A DNA stretch of 64,000 nt from Brucellaceae bacterium (lineage in GTDB: Bacteria > Pseudomonadota > Alphaproteobacteria > Rhizobiales > Rhizobiaceae), in NCBI GenBank assembly GCA_020637755.1, contig JACKJW010000002.1, positions 62,001-126,000 of the forward strand, given 5' to 3'. Positions 9,550 through 18,094 of the stretch are shown here, piece after piece. The position numbers and the translations under genes were made by a program. Position 1 is the first letter of the stretch. Every line of letters starts with the position of its first letter. The notes below the pieces were generated by a model that was not told the DNA's origin, searched no databases, and worked only from the letters and a program-made list of their open reading frames with translations.

Positions 9550-10134
9550 TGGGGAAAGTCCTTGCGACGCTGCGCCGCCGCAGGCCGCTCTCCGAGGGGA
9601 GGCGGGGCCCGGACACACAGGTCATGTTTGTTGGTGAATTGGTCCCGGGCAGGGCTGGCAGGCCGCAGGAAAACCCGTCCGCCGCCTCACGGGCGCGGAT
9701 ACTCGCGGGTTTCAGTCCTGCATGCCTCGGTGCCATCACTCTGCCATTCGGGCCCGTTGTTGCTGTGGGCGCGGTAACCCGGCCCGGTTTGCTCTTGAAA
9801 TATCGGCGCGGGATGAGCCGTCCCGGCCGTTTTCCTCACACTGAAGGGCTCCGGACACCGGAACGCCTTGAAGAAATCCTCTCGGACCGATCACCCTGGC
9901 CGCCTGGTCGATCCATTGCGAACGCTGCGCTCCGGTCATGACGGGGCCATCTTGTGGCAATAATCCTTTGTCGCTTTTATGTGTTGCAGGGCCTTGTGGC
10001 AAGTCACGATGTGAAGCCGGCATGCGAAAGCCTTGGTTAACCATGGCGGCTTAGACTTCGTTTACACTTTGCCTCTGCGCGATTCGCGTCTTGAGGGAAT
10101 TGTCGTTGAAAAACAGGAATTTCGCTCCGTGAAT
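9550..10134. other. 585-base non-coding interval between divergent rne and amidase genes
   Basis: No convincing gene. Short open frames on both strands (for example 9736-10044 minus) have no family resemblance and no ribosome site. On the minus strand the interval probably holds the rne promoter (9974-10002) and a leader of about 418 bases. On the plus strand it must contain the amidase promoter, which I could not place confidently. An octamer TTAACCAT at 10037-10044 matches a CtrA half-site reported in Caulobacter. Confidence 0.6.
9974..10002 (-). promoter_or_regulatory. Candidate rne promoter
   Basis: Read on the minus strand: TTGCCA (-35), 17-base spacer, TAAAAG (-10). The predicted start near 9967 gives a leader of about 418 bases before the rne ATG. 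The E. coli rne leader is also long (361 bases) and mediates autoregulation; the same role here is inference. Confidence 0.42.
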
Positions 10135-11394
10135 ATGCCCGCGCCCCTGATGAAGCGACCGCCCGGCGCGCTGGCACGGTTGCTTGTTGCTGCCTGGGTG
10201 GTGGTGGCCGCTCTGTTGCCCGGCCTTCACGCCGCCTCGGCGCAGGAAGAGGGGCCGCTTCTGGCTTATGGACTTTCCATGGTCGGCGACAAGAGCCGGG
10301 TGCGCATCATCATCCGCTTTGACCGCGAGCCGAAGATGGACACCTTTCTTTTGCGCGGGCCGCACCGGCTGGTCCTCGATTTCGCCGAGACCCGCTTCGG
10401 CTTCAAGGACGACGATCTGAAGCCCAAGGGCCTTGTCGGCAATGTTCAATACGGGGCGCTGGACGAAGGGCGCTCACGGGTGATCTTTTCCTTTGCCGGG
10501 CCTTTTTCCATCGAGCGGCGCACTGTCGAGGAAGTGCCGAACGGGCAGGGCTGGCGGCTCATCGCCGATATCGTCTCCGACACGCCGGCCGCCTTCGAAA
10601 AGGCAATGGCCGGAAACCGCCCGGCACAGCACGCTGCCCGGGCCACCGAAAAGACAGACCGCCTCGGCCAGACCTCCACGCCCGGCCAGCAAAAGCCCGG
10701 CGGCAAGTTCACCGTCGTGCTGGACCCGGGCCATGGTGGCATCGACGGCGGCGCCGAAGGCGCTCATGGCACGGTGGAAAAGACCATCACGCTGGCCTTC
10801 GCGCTGGAACTGCGCAAGAAGCTGGAAGAAACCGGCCGCTTCGAAGTGTTCATGACGCGCGATGACGACACGTTCCTGCGTCTCGATGAACGCGTTCGGG
10901 TGGGGCGGCAATATGGCGCCGACCTGTTCCTGTCGATCCATGCCGACACGATCCGCTACAAGTATGTGCGCGGCGCGACCGTCTACACCGTCTCGGAGGA
11001 AGCCTCCGACGAAATCGCCAAGGCCATCGCGGAAAAGGAAAATCTTTCCGATGCCATCGCCGGTGTCGAATTGCAGGAAGACAGCGCGGAGGTTGCCGAT
11101 ATCCTGCTCGATCTGGTGCGCCGGGAGACGCAGACCTTCTCCATCCGCTTCGCGCGCGGTCTTGTCGGCGAATTGTCGGACAAGATCGAGCTGATCAAGA
11201 ATCCGCACCGCTCGGCCGGCTTCCGGGTGCTGCTGGCCCATGACATGCCGTCGGTGCTGCTCGAAATCGGCTACCTGTCGAACAAGGATGACGAAATGCA
11301 GATGCGCGATGCAGCCTGGCGCGAAAAGGCCGTCGGCAGCATCGTTTCGGCCATCAAGCTCTATGCCGACGCCCGCAAGGGAGAGGACGGATGA
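10135..11394 (+). CDS. amiC: N-acetylmuramoyl-L-alanine amidase with AMIN domain
   Basis: Periplasmic zinc amidase that cleaves the stem peptide from MurNAc, needed for septal peptidoglycan splitting. It has a signal peptide (h-region LLVAAWVVVAALLPG, cleavage near ASA-QE), an AMIN domain at about residues 40-150, a Pro/Gln linker, and an Amidase_3 domain starting FTVVLDPGHGGIDGGAEG. Zinc ligands are His in DPGHGG, Glu in the AEGAHGTVEK region and His in LFLSIHADT; the catalytic Glu is in VLLEIGYLSN. Start: ATG 10135, or GTG 10129, which is better spaced from AGGA. It lies directly before the PBP1A gene, a common alphaproteobacterial pairing of hydrolase and synthase. Confidence 0.93.
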   Translation: MPAPLMKRPPGALARLLVAAWVVVAALLPGLHAASAQEEGPLLAYGLSMVGDKSRVRIIIRFDREPKMDTFLLRGPHRLVLDFAETRFGFKDDDLKPKGLVGNVQYGALDEGRSRVIFSFAGPFSIERRTVEEVPNGQGWRLIADIVSDTPAAFEKAMAGNRPAQHAARATEKTDRLGQTSTPGQQKPGGKFTVVLDPGHGGIDGGAEGAHGTVEKTITLAFALELRKKLEETGRFEVFMTRDDDTFLRLDERVRVGRQYGADLFLSIHADTIRYKYVRGATVYTVSEEASDEIAKAIAEKENLSDAIAGVELQEDSAEVADILLDLVRRETQTFSIRFARGLVGELSDKIELIKNPHRSAGFRVLLAHDMPSVLLEIGYLSNKDDEMQMRDAAWREKAVGSIVSAIKLYADARKGEDG

Positions 11395-11560
11395 GTGCGC
11401 CTTCTGTTGCGCAGGCCCATTCCATGCTAGGATTCGCCGGCAGGATTTGCAGTGGCATTCGCCCCCATGCCCCATTTTGCACACATCTTCGCGCCATTGC
11501 GGAATTGATACTTGATACGACGTACAGCGATCCAGGCGCTGCGCCAGACCGGGACAGGAC

Positions 11561-14018
11561 ATGATCAGGATACTGGGATACTTCTTCGGCATCGGCACTG
11601 CGCTTGCATTGCTGGTGGCAGCAGGTGTGGCGATCTACATCAGCGACCTTGCCGACGACCTGCCGGATTATGAAGTGCTGGCGAAATACGAGCCGCCGGT
11701 GACGACTCGTGTCCATGCTTCCGATGGTGCGCTGATGGCGGAGTTTGCCCGTGAGCGGCGTCTCTTCCTGCCCATCAAGGCCGTGCCGGATCGCGTGAAG
11801 GCGGCGTTCCTTTCGGCGGAAGACAAGAATTTCTATTCCCACTCCGGTATCGACTTTTCCGGCCTCGGGCGCGCCATCGTCACCAATGCGCGCAATCTGG
11901 GAACGGGCGCGCGCCCCGTTGGCGCCTCCACCATCACCCAGCAGGTCGCCAAGAACTTCCTGCTGTCGTCGCAGCAGACCTATGACCGCAAGATCCGCGA
12001 GGCGATCCTGGCCTTCCGCATCGAACAGGCTTACACCAAGGACCGCATTCTCGAACTTTATCTCAACGAGATTTTCCTCGGCTTCGGTGCCTATGGCATC
12101 GCCGGCGCGGCGCTGACCTATTTCGACAAGTCGGTCAACGAACTGAACATCCAGGAAGCCGCCTATCTGGCAGCCCTGCCGAAGGGCCCCAACAACTACC
12201 ATCCTTCAAGCACACCGAACGCGCGCTTGAGCGCCGCAACTGGGTGATCGGCCAGATGCGCGAAAACGGCTATATCAGCGCGCAGGAAGCCGCCGACGCC
12301 ATCGCGGCACCCCTTGGCGTGACGCCGCGCCGCTCTGGCACCTATCTCTTCGCCGGTGAGTATTTCACCGAGGAAGTGCGCCGCGAGATCATCGAACGCT
12401 ATGGCGTGGACGCGCTTTATGAGGGCGGCCTGTCGGTGTGACCACCATTGATCCGAAGATGCAGGTCGTCGCCCGCAAGGCGCTGCAGAACGGCCTGCTA
12501 AACTTCGACATGCTGCGCGGCTATCGCGGCGTCGTGACCTCCATCGACATTTCTGGCGACTGGGGCAAGGCGCTGGCCGAAGTGAAGAGCCTGTCCGACG
12601 TGCCGGAATGGAAACAGGCCGTGGTGCTGAATCGGACGCCGAGGGTCTGACCGTCGGCATCCGGCCGAGGTCGAGGTTTCCGGCGAACTGGCAGCCGCCC
12701 GCCAGCGCGGCGTCGTGGCGCTTGCCGACATGAAATGGGCCATGCGCTACAAGGACAAGGAGAGCGGCAAGACGCTGAAGGCCAAGACGCCGGCCGATGT
12801 GCTGAAGCCGGGCGATGTCATCATGTCCAGGCGAAAGGTGACAGCGGCGACGCCTTCCGCCTGCGTCAGGTGCCCGAGATCGAGGGCGGCCTCGTTGCCA
12901 TGGACCCCCATACCGGGCGCGTCCTGGCCATGGTGGGCGGCTTCTCGTTCTCCGAATCCCAGTTCAACCGCGCCACCCAGGCGATGCGACAGCCCGGCTC
13001 CTCCTTCAAGCCGATCGTCTATGCAGCCGCGCTCGACAACGGCTACACACCGGCCTCCGTCGTCCTGGACGGCCCGATCTCCATCAAGTCGGGTGGCGAG
13101 ATCTGGGAGCCGAAGAATTATGGCGGCGGTTTTGCCGGTCCCTCGACCCTGCGCCTCGGCATCGAGAAGTCGCGCAACCTGATGACCGTGCGCCTGGCCA
13201 AGGACATGGGCATGAAGCTGGTGGCCGAATATGCCGAGCGTTTCGGCATCTATGACAAGATGCCCCAGGTTCTCGCCATGGCGCTGGGCTCGGGCGAAAC
13301 CACTGTCATGCGCATGGTGTCGGCCTATTCGATCATGGCCAACGGCGGCAAGCAGATCAAACCGTCGATGATCGACCGCATCCAGGACCGTTACGGTAAG
13401 ACCGTCTACAAGCACGATGAACGCGGCTGCGAAGGTTGCGTGGCGACAAGCTGGGTTGACCAGCCGGAACCCGAACTCATCGACAATCGCGAGCAGGTGC
13501 TCGACCCGATGACGGCCTACCAGATCACCTCCATGATGGAAGGCGTTGTCCAGCGCGGCACCGCCGTCACCGTCTCCGAACTGGGCCGCCCGATTGCCGG
13601 CAAGACCGGCACCACCAATGATGAAAAGGACGCCTGGTTCGTCGGCTTCACGCCCGATCTCGTCGTCGGCGTCTATCTGGGCTATGACACGCCGCGCCCC
13701 ATGGGCAAGGGCTCGACCGGTGGCGGCCTTGCCGCGCCGATCTTCAAGGCCTTCATGGCCGAGGTCCTGAAGGACAAGCGGCCTGTGGACTTCCGCGTGC
13801 CGGAAGGCATGAAGCTGATCGCCATTGACCGCAAGACCGGCATGCGCTCCACGCCCGGCGCGCCAGGCTCCATCATGGAAGCCTTCAAGCCGGGCACCGG
13901 TCCGTCCGACACCTATTCGGTCATCGGCATGGAAGACATTGTCAGCCAGGAGCGCGCGAAGGCGATTTCCCCGCAGGCCAACCGCGCCATCACCACCGGC
14001 AAGGGCGGCCTGTTCTGA
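11561..14018 (+). pseudogene. mrcA: Penicillin-binding protein 1A, interrupted by five frameshifts
   Basis: Bifunctional class A PBP. Intact parts show an N-terminal membrane anchor, transglycosylase motifs EDKNFYSHSG and GASTITQQVAKN, and transpeptidase motifs with the active Ser in RQPGSSFKP, SRN in EKSRNLMTV and KTG in AGKTGTTND. The frame changes five times, each by one lost base: near 12204 (after Tyr-His-Pro), 12440 (GGLSV to TTIDPKMQ), 12633 (VVLN to DAEGLTVGIR), 12666 (RP to EVEVSGEL) and 12827 (DVIM to QAKGDSGD). Restoring one base at each site gives one frame of about 820 residues, the normal length. All lesions fall in the linker/OB region within about 630 bases, so sequencing or assembly error is at least as likely as decay. 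Confidence 0.9.
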
Positions 14019-14149
14019 TCTCTTTGCCCGGACCACGGACCTGAAGCCGAAGGCGGGGCAGGGCCCCGCCTTTGGCCTTTACAGGGGCGGGTCGCGTTTC
14101 TATGGTCCGCGCCGTCAAACCAGCTTTCCAGAAATGAACGGAATCACTC

Positions 14150-15278
14150 ATGCGTGCGGAAACGCAAAACCTTGTCGACGAAATCAAGCAGGCCATAAGC
14201 CTGCTGAGGAGGCATCTTTGACTGGGATCAGGCTGTAAAACGTCTGGGCTATCTCAATTCCCTGTCAGAAGACCCCAACCTGTGGAACGATCCGCAGGAA
14301 GCGCAGAAGCTGATGCGCGAGCGCCAGATGCTCGATGACAACATCGGCGCCATCACCCGTCTCGGCCAGTCGCTGGAGGACAATGTCGAACTCATCGCCA
14401 TGGGCGAGGACGAGGGCGACCAGTCCATCATCACGGATGCCGAGGCGTCGATCCGCTCACTGGTGGACGAGCTGGCTGTGCGCCGCATCGAGACGCTGTT
14501 GTCCGGTGAGATGGACGCCTCCGACACCTTCGTGGAAATCCACGCGGGCGCTGGCGGCACCGAGAGCCAGGACTGGGCCAACATGCTGCTGCGCATGTAC
14601 ACCCGCTGGGCCGAGCGCAAGGGCTTCAAGGTCGAGGTGCAGGACATCGCCTATGGCGAAGAAGCCGGCATCAAGGGAGCGACCATTCTCGTCAAGGGGC
14701 ACAATGCCCATGGCTGGCTGAAGACGGAATCGGGCGTGCACCGGCTGGTGCGCATCTCGCCCTATGACAGCAATGCGCGCCGTCATACCTCCTTCTCCTC
14801 GGTCGGTGTCTATCCGGTCATCGATGACAACATCGAGATCGACATCCAGGACAAGGACATCCGCATCGACACCTACCGGTCGTCGGGTGCGGGCGGCCAG
14901 CACGTCAATACGACCGACTCGGCCGTACGTATCACCCACTTGCCCACCGGCATTGTCGTCACATCGTCGGAAAAGTCGCAGCACCAGAACCGTGCCAATG
15001 CGATGAAGGCGCTGCGTGCCCGCCTCTATGACCTTGAGATGAAGAAGCGTGAGGAGGCCGCGCAGTCGGCTTTCGACAGCAAGACCGACATCGGCTGGGG
15101 CCACCAGATCCGGTCCTATGTCCTTCAGCCCTACCAGCTGGTGAAGGACCTGCGCACCGGCGTCGAAAGCACCAATCCCGATGGCGTGCTGAACGGCGAC
15201 CTCGACGACTTCATGGAAGCAGCACTTGCCGCCCGGATCGAGGGCAGCGACGGTCAGGCCGTCGAGGACATCGACTGA
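14150..15278 (+). CDS. prfB: Peptide chain release factor 2, made by programmed +1 frameshift
   Basis: RF2 releases peptides at UGA and UAA. The gene is read as 14150-14218 then 14220-15278, giving 375 residues. Codons 1-23 (MRAETQNLVDEIKQAISLLRRHL) end at an in-frame TGA at 14219-14221; skipping T14219 continues DWDQAVKRLGYL, the expected RF2 sequence. The peptidyl-hydrolysis motif is in SGAGGQHVNTTD. A gene starting at 14313 would lack the N-terminal domain and is an artefact of ignoring the shift. It is followed by a bidirectional terminator. Expression should be autoregulated: low RF2 slows UGA reading and favours the shift. Confidence 0.96.
14207..14222 (+). promoter_or_regulatory. RF2 recoding signal
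   Basis: Internal Shine-Dalgarno AGGAGG (14207-14212), three-base spacer CAT, slippery CTT, then TGA followed by C. This equals the E. coli prfB arrangement (SD, three bases, CUU UGA C), with a near-optimal SD. Confidence 0.96.
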
Positions 15279-15301
15279 TCGCGGGCGCCTGACCGGACAG
15301 C

Positions 15302-15329
15302 AAAAAGGCGGCTCCCGGGCCGCCTTTTT
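15302..15329. terminator. Bidirectional intrinsic terminator
   Basis: A-tract, GGCGGC stem, loop TCCCGG, GCCGCC, T-tract. It separates convergent prfB and the M23 peptidase gene and has poly-T in both directions. Confidence 0.92.
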
Positions 15330-15347
15330 CGCTTCACGGGGCAGGTA

Positions 15348-16628
15348 TCAGAGAACGCCGGAAATCTTCCGTCCGCTTGTCAGGTAGCGCAGCGGATTGG
15401 CGGCCTTGCCTTCCTTGCGCACTTCGTAATGCAGGTGGGGGCCGGTCGAACGGCCGGAATTGCCGGACTTGCCGACGATCGAGCCGCGCGAAACCTTGTC
15501 GCCGACGTTGACGAGAATTTGGCTCATATGGGCGTAGCGCGACGTGTAGCCGTCGGCGTGCTTCACCTCCACCATCCGGCCGTAGCCACCGTTCCAGCCG
15601 GCCGTGATGACCACCCCGTCACCGGTGGAGCGGATCGGCATGCCGACCGGGGCGCGGAAATCCATGCCAGCATGCAGTGCCGTGGTCCCGAGGATCGGAT
15701 CCTTGCGGTAGCCGAAGCGCGACGAGATCGGCTGGCCGGGCAGGGGATTGGCAAGAGGGTAACGCCGGACCACACCTTTCAGCGCGTCGAGACGCTCCAG
15801 CGCTCCGTCAAGCTCGGCGACCTGGAAATCAAAGGCGGAAGACGCATTGGCCGGTACGAGAGGGCCGCCGACACCCACCTTGTCCTCGCCTTCCTTGACG
15901 CCCTTCAGTCCGGCCTCATCCAGCGCGGTGGCAATCTGGTCGCTGGCGCTCTGCGCTTCCCGGGTCAGTTCGGCAAGACCCTGGACCTGTTCCTTCTCGA
16001 TGCTGCGCAGCGACTTGTTGATGCCGACGAACAGGCGGTCGGCGCGGTCTGCTGCCGTCTCCGCCACTGATCCTGTGGTGCCGTTCCAGAAGGCGAGCGC
16101 ACCCGGCAGCGCGGACGCAGTCTTTATCCGGCCGGTCTTGCCGCTGGGGCTCGCGGCGTCGGCACGTTCTTCAGGGCGCGGCTGCGGCACCGGCATGTCG
16201 GCCTTCAAGCCGTTCTGGCCGGCACGTTCGAGAAGCGGTCCGAGGCGGCCATGGCGGTTCGTCAGCGCCTTTTGGCGCTCCAGCAGCTCGGCAACCTTGT
16301 TTTCCATCAATTGCTGGTCCAGCAACTGGCGGCTGGTGATGCGGTCAACCTGCGTGCGCAGGGCGGAAATGCGGTCCTCGTAACCCTGCTGGATGCGCGC
16401 CTGGCGCGCGACGGAGCCCGAGATGAGATCGTCGCGCAGCACGAGATAGGTCGTGGCGCTGAGATAGCCGATCGCAGCAGCGGCGACCATGGATCCGGCA
16501 ACGGCTGCCAGCCACGGGCGGATGGTGAAGTGACGAACCTCGTTGCCGCGCGCGATGATGACGGTGTGGGGTTCCTTGCGTTTGCCGAAGACCGGCTTGC
16601 TTGCCGCTTGCTTGACCACAATGAACAC
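15348..16628 (-). CDS. M23-family envelope peptidase or EnvC-like factor
   Basis: Membrane-anchored LytM/peptidase M23 protein acting on peptidoglycan. It has a cytoplasmic N-terminus, one membrane segment (about residues 38-65, LAAVAGSMVAAAAIGYLSATTYLVL), a long coiled-coil-rich periplasmic region with Gln/Leu heptads (RISALRTQVDRITSRQLLDQQ), and a C-terminal M23 domain. Zinc and catalytic motifs look complete: HAGMDFRAPVGMPI, YGRMVEVKHADGY and GPHLHYEVR, so it may be an active endopeptidase rather than a degenerate activator. The start is GTG at 16628, with ribosome-site support weak. It is transcribed away from the DUF455 gene region on the same strand, 71 bases after it. Confidence 0.88.
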   Translation of the reverse strand: MFIVVKQAASKPVFGKRKEPHTVIIARGNEVRHFTIRPWLAAVAGSMVAAAAIGYLSATTYLVLRDDLISGSVARQARIQQGYEDRISALRTQVDRITSRQLLDQQLMENKVAELLERQKALTNRHGRLGPLLERAGQNGLKADMPVPQPRPEERADAASPSGKTGRIKTASALPGALAFWNGTTGSVAETAADRADRLFVGINKSLRSIEKEQVQGLAELTREAQSASDQIATALDEAGLKGVKEGEDKVGVGGPLVPANASSAFDFQVAELDGALERLDALKGVVRRYPLANPLPGQPISSRFGYRKDPILGTTALHAGMDFRAPVGMPIRSTGDGVVITAGWNGGYGRMVEVKHADGYTSRYAHMSQILVNVGDKVSRGSIVGKSGNSGRSTGPHLHYEVRKEGKAANPLRYLTSGRKISGVL

Positions 16629-16699
16629 CCCGTACGGTTACTGCTACGCGGGTGATTAGACAATGTTAAGGTTAACAAAGCGTTGGAAGGCGCCCGCGC

Positions 16700-17536
16700 T
16701 CAGGCCGAGGTGCTGGCCAGAGACTGGTAGAAAAGGGGCGTGAGACCGGCTGCGGCGCGGGCCGCCACGTTGAAGGGCGGCTTGACCTCGCCGCGGAAAT
16801 TTTCCCGCACCAGCGCACGAAAACGGGCAGCGGGCTCATGCCCGTCCCGGGCGCAGAAAAACCGGAACCATTTGGCGCCGATCGCCACATGGCCCTTCTC
16901 GTCCTCGTAGATGATGTCGAGGATGGCGGCCGTTTCCTCGTCGCCGGTCTCGCGCAGCTTGTCGCGAAGCGACGGCGTCACGTCGAGGCCGCGCGCTTCC
17001 AGCACCAGCGGCACGATGGCAAGGCGCGCATGGAGATCGTTGCTGGTCCGTGTCGCGGCCTGCCACAGCCCGTCATGGGCGGGCAGGGCACCATAGTCGG
17101 AACCCAGCGATTTCAACCGGTTGCGCAGCAGCGAAAAGTGCTTGGCTTCCTCGAAGGCAACCGTCATCCAGCCGTCGAAAAAACTCATCGGCACGCGTTC
17201 GGTGGTGAACCTGGCCACGATGTCGAGCGCGAGGTCGATGGCGTTGAGTTCGATATGGGCAAGCGCATGCATCAGCGCGATGCGGCCGTTCTGCGTGTGC
17301 AACGAACGCTTCTTCACCAGTCTCGGTGCAACAAGCTCCGGCTTCGGGCGGCCGGGGCGGTCCGGGACCGGCGGGTCCGATGGCAGGCGCAGCGACAGCG
17401 TCCGGTCCGCGCCAGCGCCATGCACTTCGACAAGGCGGACAAGCCGCAGCTTGCCGTCGAGGTCGCGGGCAGCGAGCGCTGCGGTGCATCCCGCGCGCAG
17501 GCTTGTCACCGTTTCGTCCGGCACGGGATCGGCCAT
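16700..17536 (-). CDS. DUF455 ferritin-like protein
   Basis: Cytoplasmic four-helix protein of the DUF455 family, 278 residues, related to ferritin-like di-iron proteins such as MiaE. Candidate iron ligands are seen in HIELNAIDLALD, AFEEAKHF, LEARGLD and EDEKGHVAIG. An N-terminal extension of about 70 residues precedes a KKRSLHTQNGR segment typical of the family. It begins ten bases after bcp on the same strand, so a bcp-DUF455 operon is likely; both may relate to oxidative chemistry. The biochemical reaction is unknown. Confidence 0.85.
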   Translation of the reverse strand: MADPVPDETVTSLRAGCTAALAARDLDGKLRLVRLVEVHGAGADRTLSLRLPSDPPVPDRPGRPKPELVAPRLVKKRSLHTQNGRIALMHALAHIELNAIDLALDIVARFTTERVPMSFFDGWMTVAFEEAKHFSLLRNRLKSLGSDYGALPAHDGLWQAATRTSNDLHARLAIVPLVLEARGLDVTPSLRDKLRETGDEETAAILDIIYEDEKGHVAIGAKWFRFFCARDGHEPAARFRALVRENFRGEVKPPFNVAARAAAGLTPLFYQSLASTSA

Positions 17537-17546
17537 GCCTGTGCCC

Positions 17547-18014
17547 TCAAAGCGCCCGGGCTGCGTCCAGCACCTCGGCCGCGTGGCCCGGCACCTTCAC
17601 CTTGCGCCAGATACGCGCAATGCGGCCCTCGGCATCGACGAGGACCGTGGAGCGTTCAACACCCATGTATTTGCGCCCGTACATGCTCTTTTCCGTCCAG
17701 ACGCCATAGGCCTCCAGCACCGCCTTGGTCTCGTCGGAAACCAGCGTCACGCCAAGCTCGTGCTTGTCGCGGAACTTGTCATGCTTCTTCACGCTGTCGG
17801 GCGAAATGCCGGCCAGCACCGTCCCGGCCGCCTCGAATTCGCTCTTGAGGGCAGTAAAATCAATGGCTTCCGCCGTACAGCCGCTGGTGTCGTCCTTGGG
17901 GTAGAAGAACAGCACCACCTTGCTGCCGCGCTTGCCGGACAGCGTGAAGGTGCCGCCGCCATCGGTCGGAAGCTCGAAGTCCGGCGCCATCTGCCCTGCG
18001 TCCAATTCAGCCAT
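17547..18014 (-). CDS. bcp: Peroxiredoxin of the Bcp/PrxQ type
   Basis: Cytoplasmic thiol peroxidase reducing H2O2 and organic peroxides, 155 residues. The peroxidatic motif is YPKDDTSGCT with Cys46. It is the only cysteine in the protein: the resolving Cys found five residues later in E. coli Bcp is Ile here (CTAEAI), so this is a one-Cys form that must be recycled by an external thiol. It is the first gene of the pair with DUF455 and diverges from the AsmA-like gene across 80 bases. Confidence 0.93.
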   Translation of the reverse strand: MAELDAGQMAPDFELPTDGGGTFTLSGKRGSKVVLFFYPKDDTSGCTAEAIDFTALKSEFEAAGTVLAGISPDSVKKHDKFRDKHELGVTLVSDETKAVLEAYGVWTEKSMYGRKYMGVERSTVLVDAEGRIARIWRKVKVPGHAAEVLDAARAL

Positions 18015-18094
18015 CAGCTTGCCCTTCTTTTGTCGTAGCCTTGTGAGAGCATCGTTATAGTGGCATCAAAAGATTCGTCCATGGGGCAGGAAAC

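Noticed and set aside
7684..9777. 697-codon open frame antisense to rne
   Set aside because: A by-product of GC-rich codon bias opposite a real gene; no family, no ribosome site, and rne explains the region.
14313..15278. prfB starting at ATG 14313
   Set aside because: It would lack the RF2 N-terminal domain, which is found upstream once the +1 shift is applied.
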